This document shows, in pieces, positions 42,401 to 54,400 of a DNA stretch of 64,000 bases. Source of the DNA: Argyresthia goedartella (taxonomy: Eukaryota; Arthropoda; Insecta; Lepidoptera; Argyresthiidae); the NCBI GenBank assembly GCA_949825045.1, contig OX463822.1, positions 34,660,703 through 34,724,702 on the forward strand, in the 5' to 3' direction. The notes under the pieces are model-generated. The model was not told the DNA's origin, ran no database searches, and saw only the letters and a list, made by a program, of their open reading frames with translations. Made by a program: the position numbers and the translations under genes. Each line of letters starts with the position of its first letter. Within the stretch, counting starts at the first letter, position 1.

Positions 42401-45400
42401 TATTTGGGCGCAAATGGGTTAAGGCTTAACGAAAATACCATAATTCTAAATATTTACATATACATAGTCAGGTCATAAGTTCTGTCACATGTGCAATATG
42501 AAATAATTTAGACATGTTTATTATTTATGTAAACATTTATATAGCAAAATGAACTTAATAAAACATAGATTCTTATGGTAATAAAGTTTATTCAAAATGA
42601 CCCCCGCGATTTTGAATACAGGCCTTTATTCTGCGCGGCCAGTCGTCTATCGCAGCACGAACGAGGTCCATGTCAATATCGGCGGCTGCCTTAATCAAGG
42701 ATGCCTTGAGTGACTCCAAATCAGGATGAGGCTTTGAACAGGCCTTTTCTTCCAAGTGTTGCCATATCTTGTAATCTAACGGACTCAAATCTGGACTGGA
42801 GGAGGGCCAGTCTTCGTGCCGGATGAAGTCGATTTCACGCGCCGCCAGCCAGTCTTGTGTGCTTTTCGCTCTATGAGCTGGCGCAGAATCTTGTTGGAAT
42901 ACCCAGTGCCTGTTATTAAACATGGTATGAGAAACAGGTTCCACAAGGTTCTTGAGGACTGTATTTTGATACACAACTGCATTCGTTTTTACGCCTTTCT
43001 TACAAAAATGTACCTCAGTTAAGCCCCAATAAGAGACTTCCAACCAAACCATGAGCGAGGATGGAAAATGACCGCGTTGGACACGCGGAATACGGTTGCT
43101 CGCTTCTTCACTGCTGTGTGCGTACACCTTATCATTTTGTTTGTTGTAGCTCTCTTCCACGGTGAAATTTGTTTCATCCGAAAAAATAATTTCCCGATGC
43201 TTTTTTCCCGCGTACCGCTTCAACAAAGCGCGGCATCTCTTCAGTCTCAGGTCCATTAAACGAGCGTCCAAACGGTGTCCTGTTTTTCTTCGATATGCCC
43301 TAAGCCCTAAGTCTTCATTTAACACCCTTTTCACCGTGGTCCTGCTTAACCCCATCTGAAGGGCCAACAGTTTCTGCTTACATATGGGATTTCTTTGAAT
43401 TCGCGCCTTCACAGCTTTTATCACTGCTGGAGTCCTAACAGAGCGAGGGCGACCACTTCTTGACCTGTCATCTACACTAGAGTCTTCATTGTATCGTTTT
43501 ATCGTACGATAAACGAATCTTTTGGTTATATTCAAATTTTTGAGTAAGTCGAAAATCTGAATTGGCGCGTAACCGCAACGATGCAACGCAATAACTGCGA
43601 CACGCTCTTCTTTAAGGGTCTCCATATTTAAAAATGAGGAAAATTCTCAAAATTACACATTTTTATTTTCATGAAAAATTCGAAATTCGAATTCAATAAA
43701 CTTTTTTGTGGCCAGCGTTCTAAATTCAAAAGTTTTTATTGTGTGACAGAACTTATGACCTGACTGTGTATACATACATACATATGCTCACGCCTATTTC
43801 CCGGAAGAGGGATAGTCAGAGACCAAATACCTCCACCTGTTACGATCCTGGCATACGTCTCTCTCTTCCTCAACATTCATAAGTCTCTTCTCTTCTTCAT
43901 AATAAATATTTACAAATATAATATAGAAAATAGGTCGAAACATTCAAAATTGGCCGGAAACAACTGATTGTAGTGCTAAAAAGACTAATAATGCGCCAAG
44001 CGACGCCGCATCTATGAGCGTATAGAAATGTACACCCCAATGTCATGGACGACTCATGATGTAGAAATTGATTTTAATTTTAAATTTATGAGTAGAGGTA
44101 TTTATTATCTCTCTACTCGTATAGAGTCAATCGTTGCATTGTATTCAAGATGTTAATATATGGAACATTAAGATTAATCATATAAACTAAAGGAACGTAT
44201 TGTTTTAAGGTATTTGTTTGACATACTTGCAACCTAGTACGATAACCTAGGAATGCACACGTGTAAGTATTCACTAGCTGCTCACAAGTCGGTGACATGC
44301 CTATATGAATACCGAAGGTTATTTATTACTAGACGTAGTATGTAACTAAGTTATGGAATAGTAATTTCGTTTGCTATTGGAATTCTCGTGTTAAGTTTCG
44401 GTTGATAACCTAGGTACTTACTTCAGAACATTAAATAGTTCGCCTGTATACAGTACGACTACTTTTACTTTACCGCTCCACACTTCTCGGTTTTAGTCGC
44501 TGAAAATGATCAAGATGACCTGGAAACTTGAAATCTGGCACAGAGGTGTATCATTTGATAGTAGTTTATGTGACTGATACATAATGAAGGGAATTAAAAC
44601 ACGAATGTGGGTTTTCATAATAATATCACGCGACAGTGCGGGCAATAAAATCAATGGCGCACTGCACTCCTTGATGAGTAGCCAAACGGTGTCCCAAAAG
44701 GCACGTTTGGCGATTCATAATGGAGTGTTGAGTCCGACATTGATGTATGGGAGCGAATGTTGGGTATGGCAGAAGAAGCAAGTAACCGAATAAACGCTGT
44801 AGAAATGAGGACTTTGAGGAGTATGTGTGGAGTAACATTGAAAGATAGATTGAAGAATGAAGTTATAAGGGAACGCTGTGGATTGAATGAAGATATAGTG
44901 ACAAGGATAGAGAAAGGCCAGCTTAGATGGTTTTGTCATGTTGAAAGGATGAATGAAAGGAGATTGACGAAACAGATCTACCCCTCTTCCGGGAAATAGG
45001 CGTGAGCATATGTATGTATGAGAGTTTTAATGCCTAATTATGTACAGTTACATACACTAGTTTATCTACACACATATCAAAAGCTCTCTCTGATGTGTTC
45101 AGGAACCGCATGTTCGACCGGCATTGTGGCATTGTCATTGCTCTGCACTTGTTTAGCTTGTTCAGTAGTACCAACTTCACAGACAAACAAGGGGCGGCAC
45201 GCAGGGTTTATGATACGTGTGTAAATAAAGTATATTAAGTTACAAATCTGAAAACACCCAATTCATTTACAATAAAAAAAAAAACAAAAAGCCGAGAAGT
45301 GTCGAGTGGTAAAGTTAAAATAATCGTACCCCCAGTGTCTCCAATGAGTGTCTGTTTCTGATTTCTGGCACCGCAAACGTTTTACCTATCGATAATTCAA

Positions 45401-48400
45401 GCTCAAATGGTGCAAATGTTTATCAGCCACATCGTAAAATATGAGATGCTAGGAAGTACACAAGTAGCTTTTACATTGACTGCTCCTACTGCAGATTTCA
45501 TAAGTTCTCCCCTCGTACAGGCGGTTTGATACGGAACAGGCATGAGGCAGCAAGGCAAGGTGCACTCACCCGCAGTATGTAGTCGCCGCCGCTCAGCGAG
45601 AAGTCAGTGCCGCCGATGTTGAAGACGATCTCCGGCAGATGCGGGATGAGAGAGCAGTCCACAGCGTACTGTCCGTAGGCGAGCGGCGTGGCACCGATCG
45701 CGGCGTTGATGGCCGTCACGTCGGCGCTGGGGCCCGCGATGAGCGAGGTGCCCGTGTCGGCGATCGCCTCGCAGCCCTGTGATGATATAATAATATCAAT
45801 CTCTGACTGACTGACTGACTGACTAACTAACTGACTGACTGTACCTGGAATACCATCAAGAACTGCGCAAGACTGCCTCTCTGGGACATGTCCTCATTAG
45901 TGTTGACCGACTATCAGCGGCTTGATGTACATTAGTGTTCTTTGCTGAAAATACTTCACTGGTCTTCATAATTGAAAGAACAAAAGAAGGATTTGATGAA
46001 GTTAATGATGTAACCTTGTCTTTAACCTTGAATTGGTTCACAGTTAATAATTTATTGTAAACGCTGATACAATCAATTGTATCAAATTCTCACTTCCAAA
46101 TGTCAAGCAAGTTGAGACCAGTGTAGTGTTAGACAGCAACACGTTAGAATAAGTAAATGATACGTTTTTTTTTTTAAATAAACATTGATAGCGAATTGCA
46201 GTGGGGACCCCTCATAGATAAATGAACTGGTGGATCACAACGACGCGTGGTGTATTGACGCGGGAGGTGAAGTGAGGGACAGAGCTATGCGCTTCATAAA
46301 GCTCTGTCCCTCACGTTTCGCGACAAACCCCCCGGGCGACATATGTTTTAGGTTTTGATTTTTGTTAACAATGGCGTGAGGCTTAAAATCGCGATGCCCC
46401 AAAAGGCATAGTATATATTTTAGTTACTTTCATAGTGTCATGTCCTATGGTCAAGTTAAAAACTTAAAAAAACCGACTTCAAGTTCAAGCCCTATTTGTT
46501 CCTCCCCGGTCGAGATGCGAATGAAGTCTATGTACATGGAAAGTCCTCGCCACAACTTTTCCTGCACTGAAGCGGAACGAAGCTATAGAACAAACTCGAG
46601 CGAGAACTTCAGAGCCTCGGGATTCGGTTTGTTATCGGGCTGCGCAAGTTTGGCCACGTCTCGGAGTAGGTATCGCAGGGAGTTGAAATGGCTCCCGATT
46701 CGCCTTTACAGCGATTACTTTATATTTTATATAATCCTCGTTACCCTGGCTGCTTACGATATCAATTCGAATTTCTTTCTTCGGTTAGGCCACGGAGATG
46801 GCACACTCGGTCGCTACTTATAACCCGGCAACATAACACTGCCGCCTACGACAACATGGGTTCAGACCTCGAGCCATCAGAGACAGTCCGTCACTCAACA
46901 TTGTTAAAACAAAACTATCTTTCTCTTCCATGTTAAATAAAAGTAGATGTATTTATGTATAAGCTATCTATATCTATATTTATAGTATTTATGTACACAA
47001 AAAGCTCCGTGGTCAGAATGTGTTTGATGCGTGCTTATCACAGGAGATGCAGGTTCGAACTCTGACCATGTACCAATGAGATAATTGATTTATCTAAGTA
47101 CATTATCAGACGTTCAGTGTTTCGGATGACACGTTAAGCTGTAGGTCCCCACTACTGTCGCTACGTGGTAGTGGTCGTAAAACCCCTCCATCAACCCGCA
47201 CTGAGCCAGCGTGGTGGAGTATGGCTTAATCTTTCTCGTATCTGAGTAAAGGCTGGGCCCTCGGTGGGGACATTTATATATTTAATATATGTACATATTG
47301 GTAAGTAGTTTATAATTGTGCACATAATTCTTCTGTCTAGAGAGCTCACCTTTGTACATTTATTTATTAACTTTAACCTAGAGCCGAGGCGATCCCATAT
47401 AGTTTCACGGAACCGAATCGGCTGCTATAGTAAATATTTGAACAAGCAGAGTCAACGAATGCACCTTTAGTTATTGGCTCAACTCCTTCCGCATGCAGTA
47501 GACAGATACACAGATGTTATTCATGTTAAATTCCCAAAAGAGCCAAAAAGGGAGACCACAAACTGTGCAGCTCAACACCATACACAACACAGGGTCTGGC
47601 TAGACGCTCGCGGGCGACGCGACAGGAGATGATGGTAGTACTCACTCCCTTGCAGAAGCTCTTGCCGTGCACGCTGATGCCGCTCGCGCGGAACTGCCAG
47701 TAGGCGGCCTTGCTGAGCGGCACGTACGTGAAGTTGCCGCGGTAGTGCGCCGGGTCCGACCCGCCCAGGATCATCTCACCGCCCTGCGCGGCGGACGGGT
47801 CTCTGGCGACGAAGCATGAAGCGATCTTATTGGCTAGCGATGTGAACGAGGAAGGGATAACATTCTAGAGGTACTGTAAGATCTACAGTTATAACGATGG
47901 GTGAGTGTGGAGTGCTAGCAAAGTTGAAAAGATGGCAAACAACCGCCAACGATGAATATACGCTTATTGCACTGAAAATAATGAATGTTCTAACTAACAA
48001 GAAAATAATATTAAGCTTATGTACGCTAAATAAATCTAAAATGAGCTACTTTGTACAATTGACTGTACGTATATGCTGCCGAGAACAAGATGAACACAGA
48101 TGTAAACTTTTTAAATTTCAAAACATAACAAGTTATAAATAAAAGGAATATAAGGTGAATGTGTTGAATAATGTAAACTTAAATAACAATATTTTTAGGA
48201 AAGTCAACCTTCACGGAATGGTCTTCTTGTGACTTCGTACCTCTATTGTCCTCTTCCTGTTGAGTGACCGCGGCTGCGGCACCGCGGCACCGGTAGCTCC
48301 AGTACATCCAAGAGTCTGCTGCATTCGTCTCCTCCGTACGAGTATGTTTATGATTCCCACGATGAGACCAATCAGTAGCGGCAAGCCAAGCATAAGCTAT

Positions 48401-51400
48401 ACGATATGATGTACTGATGAACGTCGTGTACGGTGTGCGTCTGCGTCGGTTGCGCAATCTGAGCTCCCAGTGTATTCCATTGATAGACTGATCGTCTGAT
48501 TCTGAGTGTACAGCCTCGACCTGGGCTAACGATTCCGGTGCCGGACAGGGTTCGTATTACTGTGTCAGCTGGGCATACAATGTGCACTGTGCATTCTGAG
48601 TAACAGGGGCGTACAGGCAGTCATTCTGTCTGCTCTGTTGTAGCTTGTTCCATTTGTCGTTGCATGTTGATTGTAGCGATGTATAGACTGATTTCTTTTC
48701 CAACACCATGTTTACCAACTCCAGGTCACAAATGGTTTGTCTGTCTTGCTCTCAGGTCTCGTAGATTGGCTTGTAGACTGGACACAGACTCCTCTCTCAT
48801 GAAGCGTGAATGCACATTTGTAATTCGCTTTGGGATAGGAACATGACTAAATCCTCTCTGAGGTTAAAAGCAAGTATGGGTAGGCGGCGGTTGTTATGCG
48901 CACTGTACTGAGCGTTGTCTTGTGTGGTAGACTGATGATTTTTTCTAGCTTGTAATAGTAGTTTATGTGACTGATACATAACGGAGGGCATTAAAAGTCG
49001 AGTGTGGGTTTATGAAACGAGCCGAAGGCGAGATTCATAATAATATCACTCAGTTTTAATGCCTAATTAATTATGTACAGTTTACACACACTAGTTTATC
49101 TATACACATATCATAAGCTCTCTTTGATGTGTTCAGGAATGCCGGTCGAATATGCGGTCGACCGGCATTGTGGCATTGATCATTGCTCTGCAGTTGTTTA
49201 GCTTGTCCAGTAGTACCAACTTCACAGACAAAATAGAGGCGGGCGTCGGCCTACGAAATTTGAATGTCATAATTTGCCGAAAATTTATACATTATGGTCA
49301 TCATTTTCTATATTTCTATTTCTATATTATACCTAAATTACTTATAAGTTGTTAAATATTTATTCTATATAAGTACTTATACTGCACTCTGCTCCAATAA
49401 CAATCTTATAAACTTAGACAGGACTCTATTGCAAATTGTTTTAGTTTTTGTTCAGCTGTGAGAAGAGCAATGCTCTGCCGTCATACAGTCTTGACTAGTA
49501 CGGAGGGCACTGCACTACTCACCACTACAACAGCTCACATAATGTTGTATTATACAAATACCTTGTTTTTTATGAGTTATTGTTGGTGTTAGAGTATGTT
49601 AAGTTATTTGAAAATAAAGTTATTATTATTATAAAGCTATTATTATTATCATCATCATCATCATATTCAGCCCGCATCGACCCACTGCTGGGCACAGGCC
49701 TCTTCTCTAAAGCGCCAATCTCCCCGGTCCTGCGCTAATAGCTCCCAGTGGGATCCCGACGACTTCATGATATGGTCGGACCATCGGCCTGGTGGTCTAC
49801 CCACTGGCCTTGTCGCTCCCCGTGGCCACCAGTCTGTGACTGCTTTGGTCCACCGTCCGTCTTCCCGTCTAGCCAAGTGTCCCGCCCATCTCCATTTCAA
49901 TCTCGTCATCCGTATGCCTACATCTGCGACCTTGGTTTTCCGTCGAATTTCGAAGGAAAACTAAGAGCACACGGTCAACGAGAGAGATACCCAACATGGA
50001 ACGCTCCATCGCTCTTTGTGCTACTTTTATAATATGCACATTATGCTGTGTGAGCGTCCATATTTCGGCTCCATAGGTGAGGATGGGCAAGACACATTGG
50101 TTATACACCTTGGTCTTCAGGCATTGTGGGAGTGAGGATTTGAAGATATCACTTAGTTTCCCGAAAGCAGCCCACCCTAATCCGACGCGTCTTTCAATCT
50201 CGTTCACCTGTGCATCTCGGTCAAAGGATAAACGATGTCCAAGATAGTCGTAATCGCTGATCACCTGTACGGTGTCATTGCCAACAATTTGCCAATTATG
50301 GTCATAATGTATCAATATTAAGATAAGAAATGAGTTTATACCAAGTAGTATAACATTATGCTGGACGTAACGTGCGGTTTTTGGGCGCAGTAAGGAGGGT
50401 TTATGATACGTGTGTAGATAAAAAAATATACAAAAGGCTAAGAAAATGGCCATACGAATAATTTCTTGTTCGGGCACTTCTTTTAATTCTTAAAAACCGG
50501 TATGTTTCATTATTTGTTATTATAGCGGCAAAAGAAATATACACCCTCTGTGAATCTTTCAGCTCTACCTATTTCGTTTGATCCGGTAGAGCCCGGTGAC
50601 AGACGGACAGACGGACAGCGGAGGCTTAGTAATAGGGTCCCGTTTGGCACCCTTCGGGTACGGAACCCTAAAAAGGCATATTCTAAAATAATAATCTAAG
50701 TTCCATTCAGTTCAGTTAAAGTACCCGAATGAAATCGAAAAGACGTCCCCAATCCATAACATTCGATGCATTCTAGTTACGACATCATTTCGTGCGTTTT
50801 GTACAAAATTTACAATACACCTGGCCTTGTTCACTCCAGGTCCCATAGGGCTTCGTACTAAGAGCTATTATAGCTATTATGTATTCAAACATGAGATGGC
50901 GTACACTTGGGATAAAGTAGATGACTTGTCAAACAAAAATTTTTAGTGATATTCTAGAATTAATTAATAATAAGAAGATTTTGGGAGGGACATCTTTGGA
51001 ACCAAGAGTAACCAGAGCCCAAACACTGGACATTGGGTGAAATAGCGGACCTCCCATCCATTAGCAAGAGCTAGCTAGTATTATAGAGGCTAATATGTGT
51101 TGAGCTCACCTGTTGAGGTAGAAGGAGAAGACGGGCTGGTGCAAGAGCCCCTGCGCGACCAACTTGTCGAAGACTGGCGGTACGTCCTCGGATATGTATA
51201 TTAGTTATATCAGGCCTCCGTCACTGAATGTACCGCCCGCTCGAGCTCTCGGGCAGCCCGGCTATGGCCCGGCTGCCCAAGTCAGTATGGTTGTCGCAAG
51301 CCAAGCGCACGCACGTTTTGAACTGTGTTCGTATCGTACGAGTATCTGCGATGCCTTCTTTTTGTGCTGTAGATGGGTGCACATCCAATAACAGAAGGCA

Positions 51401-54400
51401 CAAACACCTCACCTTTTTCCATTTAGCTTTCAACGAAGAAAGGTAAGTGATACTATTACTATTTTTTGTCGTTTCAAAATCATTTTTAATAGGTATAGGT
51501 AGGAGGTACTTAGCTTGCCTTTCAGACACAGATTTACATATTTTTGTTACATTTATTGTTGTTACATTTGTTGATCCTAACCTCAAAACTGATGGACTTT
51601 CATACAAACTTTCGCCCCCTTTTTCACCCACTTAGGGGTGAATTTCAAAAATCGTTCCTTAGTAGATGCCTACACTGTTGAACCCGTGCCTAGGCAAGGT
51701 ATCTATTTGCAAAAATTCAAGTCTGTAGGACCAGCGGTTTAGGCTGTGCATTGATATATCAGTCAGTCAGGACTTTGAATTTTATATATACGGAGAACAA
51801 TTTTAAACTAGCACCTATAGACAGAACATATTCACAGTTCTCAATAACATAGACACAAAAAGTTATGTTAATTTATTTTTATCGAAGAGGCAGCCCTGCG
51901 ATTAGTGTGAGATCGCGCGGTGCGAGGCGATCACAACTGTACGCTTGAGCATTTAGGCACATTTTAGCATGCAGCGGTTGCTGACGCTACGGAGTAGGCT
52001 ATTATAGCAGTAGGTATTGGAAATTTCCTACTGAGCGAAGTATCTGTTACGTAGTAACTATTTAGTAATCTGTGGTTATATCGAGCTCACCTGTTGAGGT
52101 AGAAGGAGAAGACGGGCTCATGCACCAGGCCCTGCGCGACCATGTTGTCGAAGACTGGCAGCACGCCGTCCACAGAGATGGTGGAGAAGGCCATGCCGAG
52201 GATGCCGTCGAACTTGGCCGCCACGAACGCCAGGCCGGGCTCCGCGAGCGCCTCCGCGAACGTCTGCTTGCGCACGGTGATGCCGCCCAGCTGCCGCACA
52301 ACCGCACAACCGCACAACCGCACAACACAACATGCGTCAATCTAACTGTGTAATTATAACGAACTATTCTTTTGAAATGACAAGTAGCTCGATTCTGTAT
52401 CTCTTGGCATATCCGATTCCTTTCAAATTTAAATTACAGTACAGATGTAGTGAATAATCCTGTCCTTTCGTATTTTCTCGGAAATGTTCGTTTTTGTCTT
52501 ACTACATTTGACATTTGACATTGATAAATAAAGTATGCGATTTATTTGATACCTACACGTAATTTAATAATACAGTAATTCATAGACACATCGGCACCAT
52601 TCGGGTGTTATCGTTGTTCCGAGTTTTGCCGATAGGAAAGGATTATTCACTACATCTGTAGCTTTAAATGACAGCTTGTGGGAAATAATCGCGTTCTGTG
52701 GAGGAAGCGGGAATAATTACGCGTTCGAAAAGTATGGCAATCGATGTGTCAGTGACTCTTATGTACAATGCCATAAGGTTCATTTTATCTGAACTCGAAC
52801 ACTTTTTCATTCCTGCTTGAGCCACAGACTGGTCAGCTCAGCGTCAGCTTGATGTTGGCGAACAGCTTTCGAAACATCAATTTAAAAGCTGTCGGGATTG
52901 ATTGTTACAGAAACAGAATAGTGCTATTGGCTTTGAATTCTCAGGCAAAAGTAATTTTACAGATTTTACTGAAAGATTATAGAGCTACTACTGGCTCTGA
53001 ATTCTCAGGCAAATGTAATTTTACAGATTTTACTGAAAGAGAATATACCTACTGGCTCTGAATTCTCAGGCAAATGTAATTTTACAGAAAGAGAATAGAG
53101 CTACTGGCTCTGAATTCCCAGACAAATGTAATTTTGCAGATTTTACAGAAAGAGAATAGAGCTACTCGATCTGAACTCTCAGGCAAATGTTATTTTCCCA
53201 AATTCCGCGGTAATGACTACCGCGGGCTTTCTTGCCCGTAGTTCACCGATTTGGACTGGGATGGACCACGGCTTTTTTATGCCTTTATGGTGTTTGATCC
53301 ACCCAGTGTTATGTTATGTCAAACGTAAGTGTGTTGTGGCTATTACTATTCTAGGCTAGGCTAGGCTAGTATTATTCGTCCAAAACCATTGGGCGTAATA
53401 TTTCATGTAGGTACATTAAATATATACGAGAATAGTGAATCGTGAGTCAGAGTCAGAGTCAGAGTCATTTTTTTTATTGAATATAAATAAATAAATAATC
53501 TTATTCAACGTCCGAATTATACTTACATAACTAATAACTTACAACTACAAGTATTTTTTTTTTTTATAAAAAAAGACTACACCGTTTCGGAAGGTGGGCC
53601 TCGGGGTTAAGAAGAAACGGCAAGAAACTCCCCCATACCTTTTTTTTTTAAAGTGACTTTACAACAGTTACTGGTTTCGGTCTAAGGAAATTCGCCGGCG
53701 AGTGATAGACTTGATCCATCGCCCCTCGTCGAATTTCTGTGTGCTGAGATGGTATGGACCATGCAGTTCTGTCATCTAAGTATTCCTTAATACTATAATA
53801 GGACTTTCTTATCAGCTCATTTTTAACATAGTTTTTGAACCTCTTTTCAGGAAGGATCAATGATTCCTGTGGTATTTTATTGTAGAAGCGAATACAGTGC
53901 CCCATGAAAACTCCAAATAATTACTTTAACTTCTATCTATATATATATTAGAATCTTGCAAATTTGTAAGAAAACATGGTAACTTATACTCCCCTCTAGA
54001 AAATAAAAGGAATAATCGAGACCAAAATAAATTAAAGAAGTAAGAAAGGATTCCATTAATTTTAATGCATTATCTTTGATACCATAGTGTTGGAGTTTGA
54101 GCAAGAGTTTGATGGTCCACACAGTCAAAGGCCTTGGAAAGATCACAGAAAATACCAACCGCATCCTGTGATCCTTCCCACGCACTATAAATGTGTTCTA
54201 CTAGCGCTACTCCGGCGTCTGTTGTTGATCTGCCTTTAGTAAATCCGAACTGTTTTTTGTGGAGTAGCCCAGATGCATTGAAGTGAGAGAGTAGTTGACT
54301 CAATATGACATTTTCAAACATCTTGCTCAACACTGGCAATACAGATACAGGTCTGAAGTTGGCAGGGTCTTGTTTACTACCGGATTTGAAAAGTGGTATT

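Noticed and set aside
47526..47645. Extension of protease exon d to the stop near 47,526
   Set aside because: A consensus GTGAGT donor at 47,645 and phase agreement with exon e show that this is intron read-through.
49748..50032. Plus-strand open frame over the RTE element
   Set aside because: The minus strand carries the recognisable reverse transcriptase C-terminus, so this is its shadow.
52072..52353. Plus-strand and alternative-frame open frames over protease exon c
   Set aside because: They are shadows of the conserved minus-strand exon. The CGCACAA repeat prolongs them artificially.
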